64,000 nucleotides of DNA from Mytilus californianus (Eukaryota > Mollusca > Bivalvia > Mytilida > Mytilidae). The first letter of the stretch is position 1, and every line of letters begins with the position of its first letter. Below, piece after piece: positions 1-12,390 of this stretch. The translations under genes were made by a program, and so were the position numbers. The stretch is from NCBI RefSeq assembly GCF_021869535.1, contig NW_026262712.1, forward strand, positions 67,984,100-68,048,099, given 5' to 3'. Under the pieces are notes generated by a model. That model saw only the letters and a list, made by a program, of their open reading frames with translations. It made no database searches and was not told the DNA's origin.

Positions 1-2440
1 TTATGCATCCGGGTCTTACTCCAGATGTTATTAAAAACCAGTCTGATAGTTTTCCATCATGTCTGACTGCACATCTAAAGCCATCATACATTTCCATAAT
101 GATGTTAATTATTTTCTGTGTAATTCCATACATACTCATGATGTACCAAAGTGACTCTCTATTGACACTATCAAATGCTTTTTCGAAGTCCACATAATTT
201 ATATATATAGGTGATCTCCATTCTAGTGCCTGTTCAATGATATTTCTCAGTATGAGGATGTTATCTAAACATGCACGGTTTTTTCTAAATCCACTTTGTT
301 CTTTCCGTAGAATAGAATCGAATTTGCCTTTGATTCGTTTTAGAATTATTCTACAAAGTATCTTTCCAGGCACTGATAGTAAAGTAATTCCACGCCAGTT
401 GTTACAATCTGTAAGGTTGCCTTTCTTTGGTAGTTTTATGATGATACCATCTTTCCACTGAGGAGGTACTATTTCTTTTTCCCATATTTCATTCAGTAAA
501 TCACGTAGGATGTTCACATTGAGATTTATGTCTGCTTTTAGAACTTCTGCTGGTATGCCATATGCCACAGGAGCCTTGTTGTTTTTAAGTTTCTTAATGA
601 CTGCTTTGATCTCATCATCTGTTATGGGTCCAATTTCTATTTCTGTTGGTGGTGGAGCTTCCTCTGACCTGTCAACTGAGATTTCTGGTTCAGGTCTATT
701 TAACATCTGTTCAAAATGCTCTTTCCATTATTTCAAATTGTTTCTCAACTTGCATATTGTCTGACCATCTTTATCTTAGATGTTAGTACTGGTGGTATTT
801 ACCCTGCCACTAAGTTGTTTTGTGGTGTTGTATAACTTTCTCATATCTCCAACTTTAGATGCTTTTTCAGCCTCTTCTGCAATATTATCTATGTATGCCT
901 TTTTGTCTGACTTTGCATTCTTATTCACTTTTTTTTCTTTACTATTATACAGCTCTTTCATTCCCTCTTGTTGTTCTCCTGTTGCTTGGTAGGTTTTTGA
1001 TTTCAATGCTTTTCTTTCCATAATTAAAGCCCAGGTTGTTTCAGATATCATTCCTTTCTTTCTTTATTTTTATAACCTAAGATGTCTTCACTTGTTTTTA
1101 AATAAATTTCACTCATATGTTGCCATTTACAGTTTATGTCAATCTCATTTTCTTCAAGTTGTAAGACCTCAAATCTGTTCCTCAGTTCTATATTGAATTT
1201 TTGGTGTATTTCAGGTTGTTGAAGTTTGCCGAAGTCTATGATCTTGCTTGGTGTTTTGCATTTGTTTTTCCTTAATTTAAGTCTGAGCTTTCTAATGACT
1301 AGGTGATGATCGCTGTATACATCTGCACCTCTTTTTACTTTCACATCTAATAATGATGACCTCCATTTCTTATTAATCAGTATGTGATCTATCTGGTTTT
1401 TCACTTTCCCATTCGGAGACACCCATGAGGCTTTGTGTATGTTTTTATGTTCAAAGATTGTTCCCCCAATTATCAGATTGTTCATAATACACATTTCTAC
1501 TAATCTTTCACCATTGTTGTTAATTTCTCCAAGCCCTTGTTTTCCCATCACTTCTTCTGAACCTGTGTTAGTTGAACCTACTTTTGCATTAAAAGAGGAA
1601 CGAAAGATACCAGAGGGACAGTCAAACTCATAGATCGAAAACAAACTGACAACGCCATGGCCAAAAATAAAAAGACAAACAGACAATTGATAGTACAGAT
1701 GACACAACATAAAAAACTAAAGACTAAGCAACACGAACCCCACCAAAAACTGGGGGTGATCTCAGGTGCTCCGGAAGGGTAAGCAGATCCTGCTCCACAT
1801 GTGGCATATTAAGATCTCTAATGATGGTAAGTACATAATGCTTTGGTGTATCCATTATCATCTGATTTAATTTATCATAAAAATTCTCTTTTTCATTATC
1901 TATGTAATCATTCGTTGGGGCATAGCATTGGATAACAGTCATGTGCCCATAATTGGTCTTCATGCGTATTTTTTTTATTCTTTCATTTACTGCTATCCAT
2001 TCTACAACAGACTTGCTTGCTCTCTTACTCAATAGAATAGCTACTCCTTCCTGATGTCTACCATCTGTACGTCCTGAATAGTAAATGTCTCTATTGTGTT
2101 TAAATTTTCCTGAATCAGTCCATCTGCATTCACTAACACCCAATATATCAAGCTTGAATCTCTTCATTTTCTTAATAGTTTGAGCAGTTCTGCTTGTTTC
2201 ATTCATAGTTCTAACATTCCAACAACCAAAACTTAAAGTTTGTTTAGGAGACAGAACAGAGTTTCTCAGAGTTTTGTCGCTCGTCATAGGCTGCATTCCT
2301 GCAGAGGTTTCCATCTGTCTACACTGAACTAATTGATTTTCCCTTGTTTCTGTTTCTGTAGCATAAGTTTCTTTCCGTGGCTGAGTAGCTATACCAGCGC
2401 ACAACCCCCTTACCAGGAGGGCCAGGAATTTAATCATCAA
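1..2440 (-). pseudogene. Broken non-LTR retrotransposon (LINE, RTE/CR1-like): endonuclease plus reverse transcriptase
   Basis: Read on the minus strand. The N-terminal part is an exonuclease-endonuclease-phosphatase type endonuclease: FGCWNVRTM near 2235, GVSECRW near 2120, QCYAPTND near 1925, and the C-terminal SDHHLVI near 1300. The reverse transcriptase follows: LKNNKAPVAYGIPAEVLK near 540-595, motif A VDFEKAFDSVNRESLW at about 150-197, and the start of motif B (SGVRPGC) at the left edge. The YxDD box lies outside the window. The copy is dead: a 215-bp insertion splits the endonuclease (1593-1807), there is a frameshift near 1050, and in-frame TAA codons occur at 776-778 and 728-730. Endonuclease then RT in one frame is typical of these LINEs, which nick the target and reverse-transcribe in place. 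The exact clade is inferred. Confidence 0.85.
1593..1807 (-). mobile_element. 215-bp insertion of a Penelope-like 3' tail inside the LINE, flanked by 5-bp duplication
   Basis: This segment matches the 3' tail following the RT fragment at 63.65-63.95 kb and the copy at 58.1 kb, in minus orientation. It is flanked by ATTAA at 1588-1592 and 1808-1812. Removing insert plus one ATTAA (220 bp) joins the two halves of the endonuclease in one frame, at the Asn-Ala-Lys-Val stretch, so both ends can be placed to the base. It contains no coding capacity of its own. Confidence 0.85.
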
Positions 2441-2890
2441 AGTCTCCTTCCTCTAGATTAGCTGCTAGCCAAAGATTATGACTCCCATCTTGCCATTGGT
2501 TTTGTATCGAGTTGTCCTTCTCTTAGATGAACTGCTTTAACAGAGCTATGATCTTCATCGGACCAACTATTTGCCCATAGCTGGGACAAGGTTGATGAGT
2601 GCTAGGGCATGTCCACACGTCGGTGGGCCTACACACTGCATCTCTGGGGCCCTTGCTGCTCCGAGATCCTCTACAATTTTGCCTAGGATGCTAGACCCTA
2701 GTTACCATGTGCCGTCGCGAGGAGGCATTGTAGAAGTCTTGAATAGTGCAGAGGCTATGTACTGGCAAAAAGACTTACACACTCGGCTTTCTCTTCACCT
2801 GCCAAAACAGGCTAGCCAGCGGTGATAGAGAGCCTATGGCTCCTACCACACTAGACGCATGCACAATCCTGTGGAACAAACCATCAGCTT
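2441..2890 (-). other. 5' leader of the LINE
   Basis: This 450-bp stretch is noticeably more G+C-rich than its surroundings and lies directly upstream (minus strand) of the endonuclease frame. It has no convincing reading frame of its own. I take it as the 5' untranslated region of the LINE, which would make this copy nearly full length at its 5' end. That is inference from position and composition. Confidence 0.5.
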
Positions 2891-2899
2891 TTCTATTGT

Positions 2900-3420
2900 A
2901 AACCTACTATTTCAATGAACCAACAATCCAGCAAGCATGCATATGTAGTATATACCTCCCAGGTGATAAAATCTATAAGAGTTTGCGTTTTCTATTATGA
3001 TATCCTTGATAACGGGTTGCTGCTTACAATGAAGTTTTTGAACCAAGGGTTCCTAGTGGTAAAGTCATCCAATCCAAAGTTTAATGGATTTCACGATGAT
3101 TTGATTGACCGTTATGGAATACTTGTTTAACATATTGCCACGGATTTGTGACTTATCTTAGCCACAGCACAATTCTGTTTTCTTCGATTGCGACATCACC
3201 GAATGAAGTCTATAAGGACATTTTGATTTGTCATGATAAGTGTTATCCGTTGAGCAAGATCTTATTATCCGCCTGAAGCACCTAGGATTACCCCCGGTTT
3301 TTTGTGGGGTTTGTGAGTCTCAATCTTAAGTTTTCTAAGTAGTGTTTTGTAAACAATTGTCTGTCTTTTTGTCGTTTTTCCTGTTTGTCATGGTAGTGTC
3401 GGTTTTCTTCTACTTTTGAT
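2900..3420 (+). pseudogene. Diverged 3' end of a Penelope-like retroelement
   Basis: The stretch 2960-3130 encodes the C-terminal RT segment seen in better copies (compare DNGLLLTMKFLNQG here with DRGLLLTRKLLNQ at 63.5 kb) and ends in HDDLIDRYGI before a stop. A diverged version of the family tail follows, including the CCCCCGG-TTTTTT-GTGGGG hairpin near 3290-3315. It is 5'-truncated and too diverged to be active. It lies head to head with the LINE, but no target duplication could be placed. Confidence 0.7.
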
Positions 3421-4044
3421 TGTTGATTGTCGCTTTCTGTATATTCTGCTTCTTTGCATAAACACTCTGTATGATTTACTTAGAAACTCTGCCTGTTTTA
3501 TTTAAGATATCTATCGTTTGGTCTGTATGAATGTGAGCCATAAACTGAGGACTGATGAAACGCTTGCTATGAGAGGATTGCAATACTTAATAATACTATA
3601 TTTAAGGTAGTAGACTTTTTAGAATTGGAGATAAATATAGCAAATGTATTTGCAGTCATTTGGGATTTTTTACTTAGCAGTGATTGAAACAGCAACCAAG
3701 CATTTATGTAGTTAACATTTAGTGATGCGAATGATGCAGCAGCATCCATGAAAATTAGACAAGATTGTTTACATTAAGCATTGAATTAAGGAATCATATT
3801 TTCTGTCGATCGTATTTATGGATGTCCCCAAAAACTGGTAATATTCAATATACTCAAACATAAAATCCAACAAGACTTTAAAAGATGATGCAATAACCCA
3901 TATCCATTCTTTTCATTTGTGTAAATATATGGAAATTTAAACGAGAGGAAAACGTTGGGGTAAAAAAGACCTACTCCTTTAAATTATATAAAATGAGCTG
4001 CACATATTGCCCACAAAAGGAATAAGCGAATTGTGTAGTATATT
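3421..4044. other. Non-genic spacer
   Basis: A+T-rich sequence between two Penelope-like fragments. No gene, tandem repeat or clear regulatory element was seen. Confidence 0.5.
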
Positions 4045-5349
4045 GTGAATGAATGTCATGCAGGAGCCTTGTTAGCCAAGGGACCAAAATATAGAATTCC
4101 CCAGCCCATCAACTGGAAAAAGATTTTCAAGTTACTGATGGATGCAGTTGAGAAATGCAAGAAAATGGGTAAAGCGCGAACCAGACGAACCAGAACTGGA
4201 CACTTTGTCTGAATGGATCAAAGCTATTCGATCATGCATTCAGAAGCGCATTCAAAAACTACGATGCAATATGAGCACAAGAGTTACTAATCCTTTCAAA
4301 AATCAGGATGTTGTGGATGCTTTATCTTCTTTGCATGACAAATATGTCGTTGTTCCAGCAGATAAAGCCTCCAATAATATTGTCTTCATATGTAAAAACC
4401 ATTATTTGCAATGTCTCACAACAGAGCTTGGAATAAATAGAACTACTGGTAACCCCACATATTCTTTAACATCATTTACCAAGGACGAAATTTTACAAAA
4501 TCACAAACCTGTCCTTCTTTCGTTTGGTATCAACATCAAAGAAAACGAAGAAAATTTACCATCATTATACTGGATACCAAAACTACACAAAACTCCATAT
4601 AAAGAACGATATATAGCTGGGTCATCAAAATGTTCGACTAAACATCTTTCTAAAGTACTGACTACTATTCTTTCTATAGTTAAAGATGGGCTTCAAAAAT
4701 ATTGTGATGAGATATATTCTACCAGTGGTGTTAACCAGATGTGGATGTGGGAACTAATTGTGTACCCCTACTGGCCGATTTGTTTTTGTACTCGTATGAA
4801 GCAGAATTCATTCAGAACCTTCTAAAAGACAAAAAGAAAAAGCACCTTGCGAAATTCTTTAATTTTACTTTCCGATATATTGATGATGTTCTATCATTAA
4901 ATAACCCATATTTCAGCCAATACTTACATCTCATATATCCCAGTGAACTTGAAATTAAGGATACTACTGATACTAGAAGGACTGCTTCATACCTTGATCT
5001 TGTCCTCAATATTGACACAGATGGACGACTTCACACAAAAAACTATGATAAACGGGACGATTTCAACTTCTCAATTATCAATTTCCCATTTCTCAGCAGT
5101 AACATACCCTCTGCCCTTTCGTATGGTGTTTACATATCTCAATTGATACGTTATTCTCGTGCTTGTTCACACTATACGGACTTCATATACAGGAGTGTGA
5201 TCCTGACACAGAAACTGCTCCAACAAAGTTATGAGGAGGACAGATTAAAAATGACACTACGTAAATTTTACAGACACCATCACGAATTGGTTAGTCCATA
5301 CGATGTGTCTTTGTCCAAACTAACTAAGGACATTTTTACCACGTGTTAG
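4045..5349 (+). pseudogene. Penelope-like reverse transcriptase, internally deleted
   Basis: The longest copy of the family here. The first part (4066-4150) reads LAKGPKYRIPQPINW in a different frame from the main frame, showing a frameshift near 4150-4160. The main frame has VVPADKASNNIVF, then LYWIPKLHKTPYKERYIAGS, then SGVNQMW at about 4725-4742. There the frame jumps to a second frame (4741-5349) that begins at GTNCVPLLADLFLYSYE, carries the catalytic box FRYIDDVLSLNN near 4870-4905, and ends TLRKFYRHHHELV. The segment normally holding palm motif A is missing, so the copy cannot encode a working RT. LYWIPKLHK followed by R-I-A-G-S resembles the FYxLPKIHKP..RPI block of Penelope-like elements; no GIY-YIG endonuclease is visible. 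Family placement is moderately sure, retroelement RT identity very sure. Confidence 0.75.
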
Positions 5350-5560
5350 ATTGTGGTTTGTCATTACGTCGTCTGATCTTTTAATTACCGAACGTGACTT
5401 ATTCCCGATTGTGACTGTTTTGCTGAGTGTGAAACCGCATTGCTACAAGACGTGTCATGGTACCTTTCTATCCCAAATTCATGTATTTAATTTTGATGTT
5501 ATATTAGTTATTCTCGTCGGATTTTGTCAAATGTCCTAACGTCTTTTCTGTTATATTCGT
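5350..5560 (+). other. Probable 3' tail of the Penelope-like copy
   Basis: Follows the RT stop codon directly. It shows only weak resemblance to the tail at 63.65-63.95 kb, so this is a diverged subfamily or a different tail. The end is not sharply defined. Confidence 0.35.
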
Positions 5561-5904
5561 GTGTTATGGTAAAGATAATTAATCACCCACTTCACTTATT
5601 AGATTTTAGTTTGGTTCAACGAAATTTATACGATATATTTGGTTTACAGTTTGATTCAGAAGAAACACCGACATAGCTATAGATAATACAATTAATTATC
5701 TACCACAATTTGATATTAATAAGTATTGTAATTTTCATTGTTATAAGTAAATGTAATGTCAGTATAACAAATCTAATCTTGAATCAATCCTAATCCTATC
5801 TTAATTTTATACAATTTACTGTTTGCAAAATTATAAATTATTCTAAATAATAAGGATGTTCTTGTCCCAGGCAGAAAACCCTGGCCGTGTTAGGCGCAAC
5901 ATTT
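5561..5904. other. Non-genic spacer
   Basis: A+T-rich DNA, no supported feature. Confidence 0.5.
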
Positions 5905-6060
5905 TGGAATTTTGGTCCTCGGTGCTCTTCGGCTTTGTACTTGTTTTGGCTTTCAAGCTTTTTTCATCTGAGTGTCACTGGATGGTCTTGTGTGGACGAG
6001 ACGCACATCTGGCGTATTGAATTTTAAGCCTAGTACCTTTTGTTAGCTATTATTCGTGTG
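5905..6060 (+). repeat. Dispersed bivalve repeat, arm A
   Basis: Contains a block (CTTCGGCTTTGTACTTGTTT, then GAGTGTCACTGGATGGTCTT and GACGAGACGCACATCTGGCG) that I recognise as part of a very common mussel repeat. The part at 41.5-41.84 kb appears to be the neighbouring segment of the same repeat in the opposite direction. It is non-coding as far as can be seen. Confidence 0.5.
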
Positions 6061-6109
6061 TTCCTTTGTCCTATATGTTCTCCCATTTATTTGTATTGTG
6101 GTCCTGTCA

Positions 6110-6445
6110 TGTGATGTTGTCGTTTTGGTGTTGTGTTTGACGTTACCATTAAAGCGGGAGGTTTAGCATGCCACAAAACCAGGTTCAACCCACAATTTTT
6201 TTCTTAAAATGTCCTGTACCAAGTCAGGAAAATGGCCATTGTTATATTATAGTTCGTTTCTGTGTGTGTTACATTTTAATGTTGTGTTTTTGTTGTGTCG
6301 TTGTTCTCCTCTTATATTTGATGCGTTTCCCTCAGTTTTAGTTTGTAACCCGGATTTGTTTTTATCTCTATCGATTTATGAGTTTCGAACAGCGGTATAC
6401 TACTGTTGCCTTTATTTGTTACCCCAACAGAGGCTGAGGCTATGT
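6110..6445 (+). repeat. Dispersed bivalve repeat (GGGAGGTTTAG / CCAAGTCAGGA family)
   Basis: Shares blocks with 60640-61130 (GGGAGGTTT, a CAGG(G/T)TT(C/T)A(A/C)CCCAC block, CCAAGTCAGGA) and with 30780-30895 (GTTTGTAACCCGGATTTGTT, ATCGATTTATGA). The short reading frame within it is not conserved and is not called as a gene. Confidence 0.6.
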
Positions 6446-7304
6446 GATACCGTATTTATGGTTATATTTCTATTTTTACTTTGAAAATATTATCCAATAT
6501 CGTTGCAACTAATAAAATAAACGTCATATTTTCCCTACCATGTGTTTATTGATACTGTTAACTTATAACTGTTGTCCTTTTTCATATATGTTATGTTTAT
6601 CTTTTTTTGTACTGTTCCTTGTATAGTTTTGAGTGTCATGTCAACACGTGTCAGGTTTTTAGTCAGTACTTGAATGGACTGTACCAAGTGTAGTACGCCA
6701 TGTTCGCGTATATGTTCATTTTTAGTTTTGATAGTTTTGACTGATCAATGTGTTTACCAATACTACGCAAATCTGTAAAAAAAGTCACAAATCCCCCTTT
6801 CATAAAATTTTTTTTTATTCTTGGTGGTTATATAGAGTATTTGTTACTGATTGCATGCAACGAGCAGAATCCAGGTCCAGTTCACTATAAGAATTTGAAA
6901 ATAGTACACAATAAAGTTTGTATTTTACTTTTAAAGTTAGTTTTCATTAACAATAATCTACACGATTACGATATTGTTTATATCTTGACCAGCAATTAAT
7001 AAAACTCGAATTGAATGAAATGGGTTTCATAAACCTATAAGGTTAGATAGATATACATGGTGAAGCTGTGACAATTTATGTGAAAAAAGTTTGCATTTTA
7101 TTATTCGGAATTACTTATTCGTAATCAATTATTGGTTGAACTAAGCTCTGTTTCTCCTGTTTCAGTTGTAAGTTCATTTACAACTTTTAAACAACACTCG
7201 TTTAAAGGCAAATTTGGATTTTGATTAGAGTACGAAGGACTTTGAAACCAATTGAATGCACATGACTAGGATGATGTAGCTTTGATTCATATTATATAAA
7301 CGAT
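6446..7304. other. Non-genic spacer
   Basis: No supported gene. Short low-complexity T-runs only. Confidence 0.5.
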
Positions 7305-7580
7305 AAAAAAATAAGGAGTTGGGCTATGATTGCCAATCAGACAACTATCCAACATGATTTTAATGGCGTGGATTTAAGCAACAAAAGGCCAACATGCGGC
7401 CAAGAAAAAGAAAACCCCAGCTATAAAATGCAACTGAAAATACCAATGAATAAAAATAGACAAAAAACAAATATAACAAACAGAAACCACTGAAATTCTT
7501 GCTCCACACATAGGACAGGCACATATGTAATATGGCGGGTTTAAACATGTTTGTGAACGCCCTATCCTATATCTAAATTC
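7305..7580 (-). repeat. Dispersed bivalve repeat, inverted copy
   Basis: Begins GGCTATGATTGCCAATCAGA and ends ATGGCGGGTTTAAACATG. These blocks recur at 28790-29125 (opposite strand) and 62440-62775 in the same order: a (G/A)CCAAT(G/C)AGACAAC block, an AGGACAGG(C/T) block, then a GGG(T)TTAAAC block. This marks copies of one superfamily, unclassified here. Confidence 0.6.
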
Positions 7581-10500
7581 GAACAGCGCAACATTTTGAC
7601 AAATCATAAATTTAGTTGAAAAAATGGCCTGACACGTTAGATTGTGCCGTAGCACAAAGAAAAAATCAATAAACAGAAAGACAAAAAAGCCCCACTAAGT
7701 ACAGATCTAAGAATGCTCAGCAGTTAGTGAAAGCTAGCTCAAAGCCAATAACAACAATTTGACAAATCATGTTCTCCCAGACTAAAGTATCAATCAGTGC
7801 ACATCCGAAAACATTCGTGTAAAGATGTCCTTGTGCAATGCCAAAATAAAAGTACATTATATCTACAGTATGTAGGACCACAAAGTTTTCACAAATGTAA
7901 AGCAAGGTATATTTAGTTATGTTTTAATCTATGAAAAAAAAAATCAATGTAAGAACCGATAAATACAATATTGAAAGATCTTACTACGGGGATAAAATGA
8001 TATCCTTTAAGAAAAGATTTATTCAAAGGATTGATCAGTTTTCATTTTCAGGGGCGGGTCCAGGTGAGGGGGTAATGGGCGTACGCCCCCCCCCCCCTTT
8101 AAAAAAAAAAACAAAAAAACTATCGTAATCTGCTAACATTGTATTGAATATGGCAATTTATCATATTCATTAATTAAACACATACTCTGAAAATGGTTCT
8201 AAAGAATCCACTCTAGTCTAACCATTCATTGAAAATGAGAGTCCGTCATTGTTTCTATGTTCATTTCAGGTTTTGCATTAAGGTACATTTATACTAGTAA
8301 CATGTAATATTTGGTATAGCATTTTCACTTCTCATCTGGATAGCCTTTGGTAGTATCATATTGATTCAATATCCATTAGTGAGTAACTAAGTGACATTGA
8401 CCTACATTTTGCCATGAAGTTCAAGCACTATATTTATTTATGTACCATATACCACCTATCGGAACTAGACAGTGACATGATTGCTTTAATTTAGTACTGT
8501 AGTACAATGAGGTCAATTTTTTCATATTCAATCATGTATTCCACATTAAATAAAACACATTAAAGCCTACAATATTTACAACAAAAGAACTTTATACTTC
8601 AGTGTTTGTTTGTCTTGTATCATATGTGTGTCGTTCAACGAAACCAGAACTTAATCTAAGATAGAGAGATATTTATCAGTCTGGCTACTTCATAATTTGA
8701 TGCTAAATTGTTGAAATCCAGGAGCTTCTGAGCTTCTCCATGGACCATCTACCAGGGCAACCGTAATTTCGTCTCCCGTTCATAAAATCCTGGCCTAGGA
8801 CTATTGAAATGTTAAGTAACGCCTTATACCCTAGAATTTGGAATTTCTCGTTATTGGTCTACTGCTGTTAAGATCCATCCAATCATTTTAATATACCATA
8901 GACAATTAATGGAGAGAAATCGGCATAAAAAATGTCAAACCCTGACACTCTATATATAACTATAAAATATACATGCTTCAAGTCAGGAACCGTTACATTA
9001 GTGCATTTCACAATTATTTTATTTTTTTTTAGCAAAAAAAAGGTCCAAAATTTTTTTCGCATCCCTCCGCTCGGCGAAAGATTTGATTCTACGCCCCCTC
9101 TTTCAAATATCATAGAAACGCCCCTAATTTTGTTACTTTGTTTACATCATTATTTTGTTTATTCCACCAAGTTTGCTTAGCGACTCTTCAAAACCGTATT
9201 GTTTTGATATTTTCTAATTACGTATAAATGGTGTTGATATTAACGTGTCCCAATATACTTCAGTAACTGATGTATAATTGCCTTCACACATGTATACATA
9301 CTGTAAATACGTACTCTTTTTATGTGCTCATAAGTAGCATGCGTTAATTCACTTTAAAATAGTTCTATTACTCGCATTACAGGTGTTCAAATATGATTTA
9401 TGCTTGTGCATATAATGTGAAGAGAGCTTTTATAGGCTATGTCTGTTTTGCAATCCTTTTCATACCCTAATGAATAAAAAATGTTAAAATTTAACACTGA
9501 ATTTTAGACCTGACGATTATGCAGTCATCACGGTAACATGAGGAAGGTGTTTCCTATGAAAGAGAATGAAGTCCGTTTTTGTTTCGTGATACTTTTGAGA
9601 CAATCAAATATACAAATTTGCAAAAATTCGTAAGCTCTACAAAATAGCAGTCTCCGATAACAAGTGTAATGTGCAATGCAAATTTCATATTCACTACGGT
9701 GTGTGATTTTTTGAAGGAACTCGATGTTTGCTTTACCATGGTTCATTTAAATGCACTTTATGACAAGACCACTGAATTAATCAAAATGAATTTTTATGCA
9801 ACATTTTAAGAAGTGATTTTGCTATGTATATTTGTATTATGTATTTTACATTAATGCTTTAAAAAGGCAAGTTTTCCTTATATAGCCAATACATTTGTTG
9901 ACTTTTGAAGCCCAACATGTCTAATTCATTAAAAACGCTAATAAGAGATCGAAAAACTATGCCACATACAGACAAACAGGTATTTGAAATTCTAAAAAAG
10001 TTTTGGTGATGAGTGTTTTGTAGTATTTTGTAATATTGACTGGTCATTCTTATTGAATCTTGCGAAATTCGATTGGGTGAAGTTATTACTTCACCTGTTC
10101 AAATTTGTCATGCGTGCTTTATGTCTGAACATGAAATTTTATTTCGTATTGGTAATTCTTATGAAGACAGGGATGGCATCTCTAGTTCAAAAGGTACAAA
10201 TTATTTAAGAAACTATAAAATTACTCTTGTTTGGATTAACAATTATAGTTAGGATTGTCTTCAGTTTTCTGTCCTCAATCTATACCAAACTGGACACTGG
10301 ACGAGTTCATGCTTTTTAATCATTGAAACAAAAAGTACGAAAGGTTCGATTTGCCATTTCTTACTTTTTTCACAAAATTTCGTAATTACATACAGAGGAT
10401 TTTTACAGTATTAAGATAGCGCATTCTTCAGAAGCTTGTGTGTCTTATCAAATAGTATTTTTTAGTCTTATAAATTTGTTTTCATTCCAATTTAATCCAA

Positions 10501-12390
10501 ATGAAAGCCGTGAGTTTATGAAGCCAAAATATGACCGACCTGCCTATGTTTGCACATTAAAAGTAAATTATATCATTTCAAGGCCAGATTCGTCTACCTC
10601 ACAAAATCTTGTTAGACAATTTAGTGTATTGTTTTTATAACGTGTTTTTGTTCATTGAATTTCTTACTGGTATTGAGGAGTTCGTCTTCATATTATAACA
10701 AAAGTAAAACATTCAAATTATATCCAATGTCTTAAAAATATTCAGGTCATGCACACATACAAACATATATACTGAAGCCGATTAAGCAGATAAAAAGCAT
10801 TGTGTAGCAATTTGTGAAATAGAAACATTATCTACCAAGTGAGTTAGACATGATGATGGAAAGCGTAAACATATACAAACAAAGGAATTTAAATGTTAAG
10901 CAGTAAGGTTAAAACTAATAGACATTAAGGTCGTTTCAAAATACATGTTTAAACAAAAAAGTATACTCAGCACGCACATGGTACTACACTGACTAAGTAA
11001 TAACGAATGGTTACATGCCAGAATGGATTAGGATTAAAGCTGCAAAACTATGCTTGATAATTGTTTTTTTTCATGTCTATTTATCATTTTTTTCTCATGT
11101 CTGTTTATCAATAAGATATTACGTCTTCCTGCTCAATTTCTGTGTGTACTAAAGCTTGATTTTATCTAATTGTAGGATTCCTTTGTGTTATGTTCTTCTT
11201 TCACTAGTACGAATTGATCGTTAAGGATCATTTAACCCCGTTTGACAAAAATATGTGTTAGTACCACTTAGTTTGTACCAATTCATGTTGTTAGTACATT
11301 CCAATTTCCAAAATCATGATAGGATGGTTAAAGTAAGGTTTCAACTCCCTCCGACAAAGCTGACCTCAAACATTTTTCGTTATTCTATTTCGGTCCTTTC
11401 TGAAAGAGAAGATATTTACAAGTCGTGTATTGATCCTCCTGCAATGAGCACGAAACTTTCGCTTTAATATATAAGATGTGGGAATGAAGAACATTCAGTG
11501 ACATTGCATTATCCAGAGTCACGGATACAATTGTTTTGAGGTCCACGTATTTCAGTGTTGCCATTAAAAAAATCCCCTACATGTATTCTGAAATAGAAAA
11601 CCAGCCCTGCAAAAGAACTAGCTGCTTCAATTCATGTTTTTTTTAAAATTAATCGATAAACGTTTTGTTAAAAAACTATAACGACAGCGTGTTTTTGTGT
11701 GTGCATGCAATGAATGAAGACTCAGACTCATGATCAGTGATTAGACATCAGTTTTCATGTAAAATTAATCAAGAAAATAAATACACGTGCTGTCCGTTTG
11801 ACAACCTGACCTGGATAGAGAAAAAACAATGACATAGAAATCGCTCCGAAGTTCGTAAATATTAATGAAATCCTACACTCAAATTTCTAAACATGCACTA
11901 AAAACAAATCTGTGCACCCGTAAAACCTGTTGAAATATGTACATTTTCTGCAAATAATCGATGAAAATGCTGTTAAATTCTACAAGAAACATATGTACAA
12001 AAAAGCATGCATGATCAATCATCAATTACTTGTAAAAAATAAAATCAATAGTTATCGTGTTACTCTTATCAATATCTGTTCAACGGTCTCCCCTAAAAAG
12101 GCTTAAAAATAACTATTTCCTAACATGAGCCTGGTGACGTCACAAACACCACCGCGCGCTGACCTAAAAACATTCCACATCCAAATATTGAAGTGAAACT
12201 TCCAAGACAAAATGTTAATCAGTTTTCCTACAAATTCAAACAAAAAACACACGCTTTTAAGTATGTGTTAGTCAATCTTATCCTTAAGAATATTCATTAT
12301 ATAAGTCTATGAAAAATGAAAATACATGTACTTTGAATACAATGTTATCTTGTTTAATTTTTCCAAATTACCATAACGTAATATTTTTAG
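7581..12390. other. Long non-genic stretch upstream of the HSPA12-like exon
   Basis: No exon could be supported in 4.8 kb. The only local features are a G+C-rich patch with a C13-type run and an A-run (8045-8120) and a loose counterpart with GCCCC blocks near 9060-9130. This is presumably intron or upstream DNA of the HSPA12-like gene. Confidence 0.5.

Noticed and set aside
2571-2825. 84-codon + strand frame in a G+C-rich stretch
   Set aside because: Better explained as the 5' leader of the minus-strand LINE; no domain and no splice signals.
8045-9130. DNA transposon with GGGGCG / CGCCCC ends
   Set aside because: Only six bases match and the adjoining sequence does not; too little to call an element.
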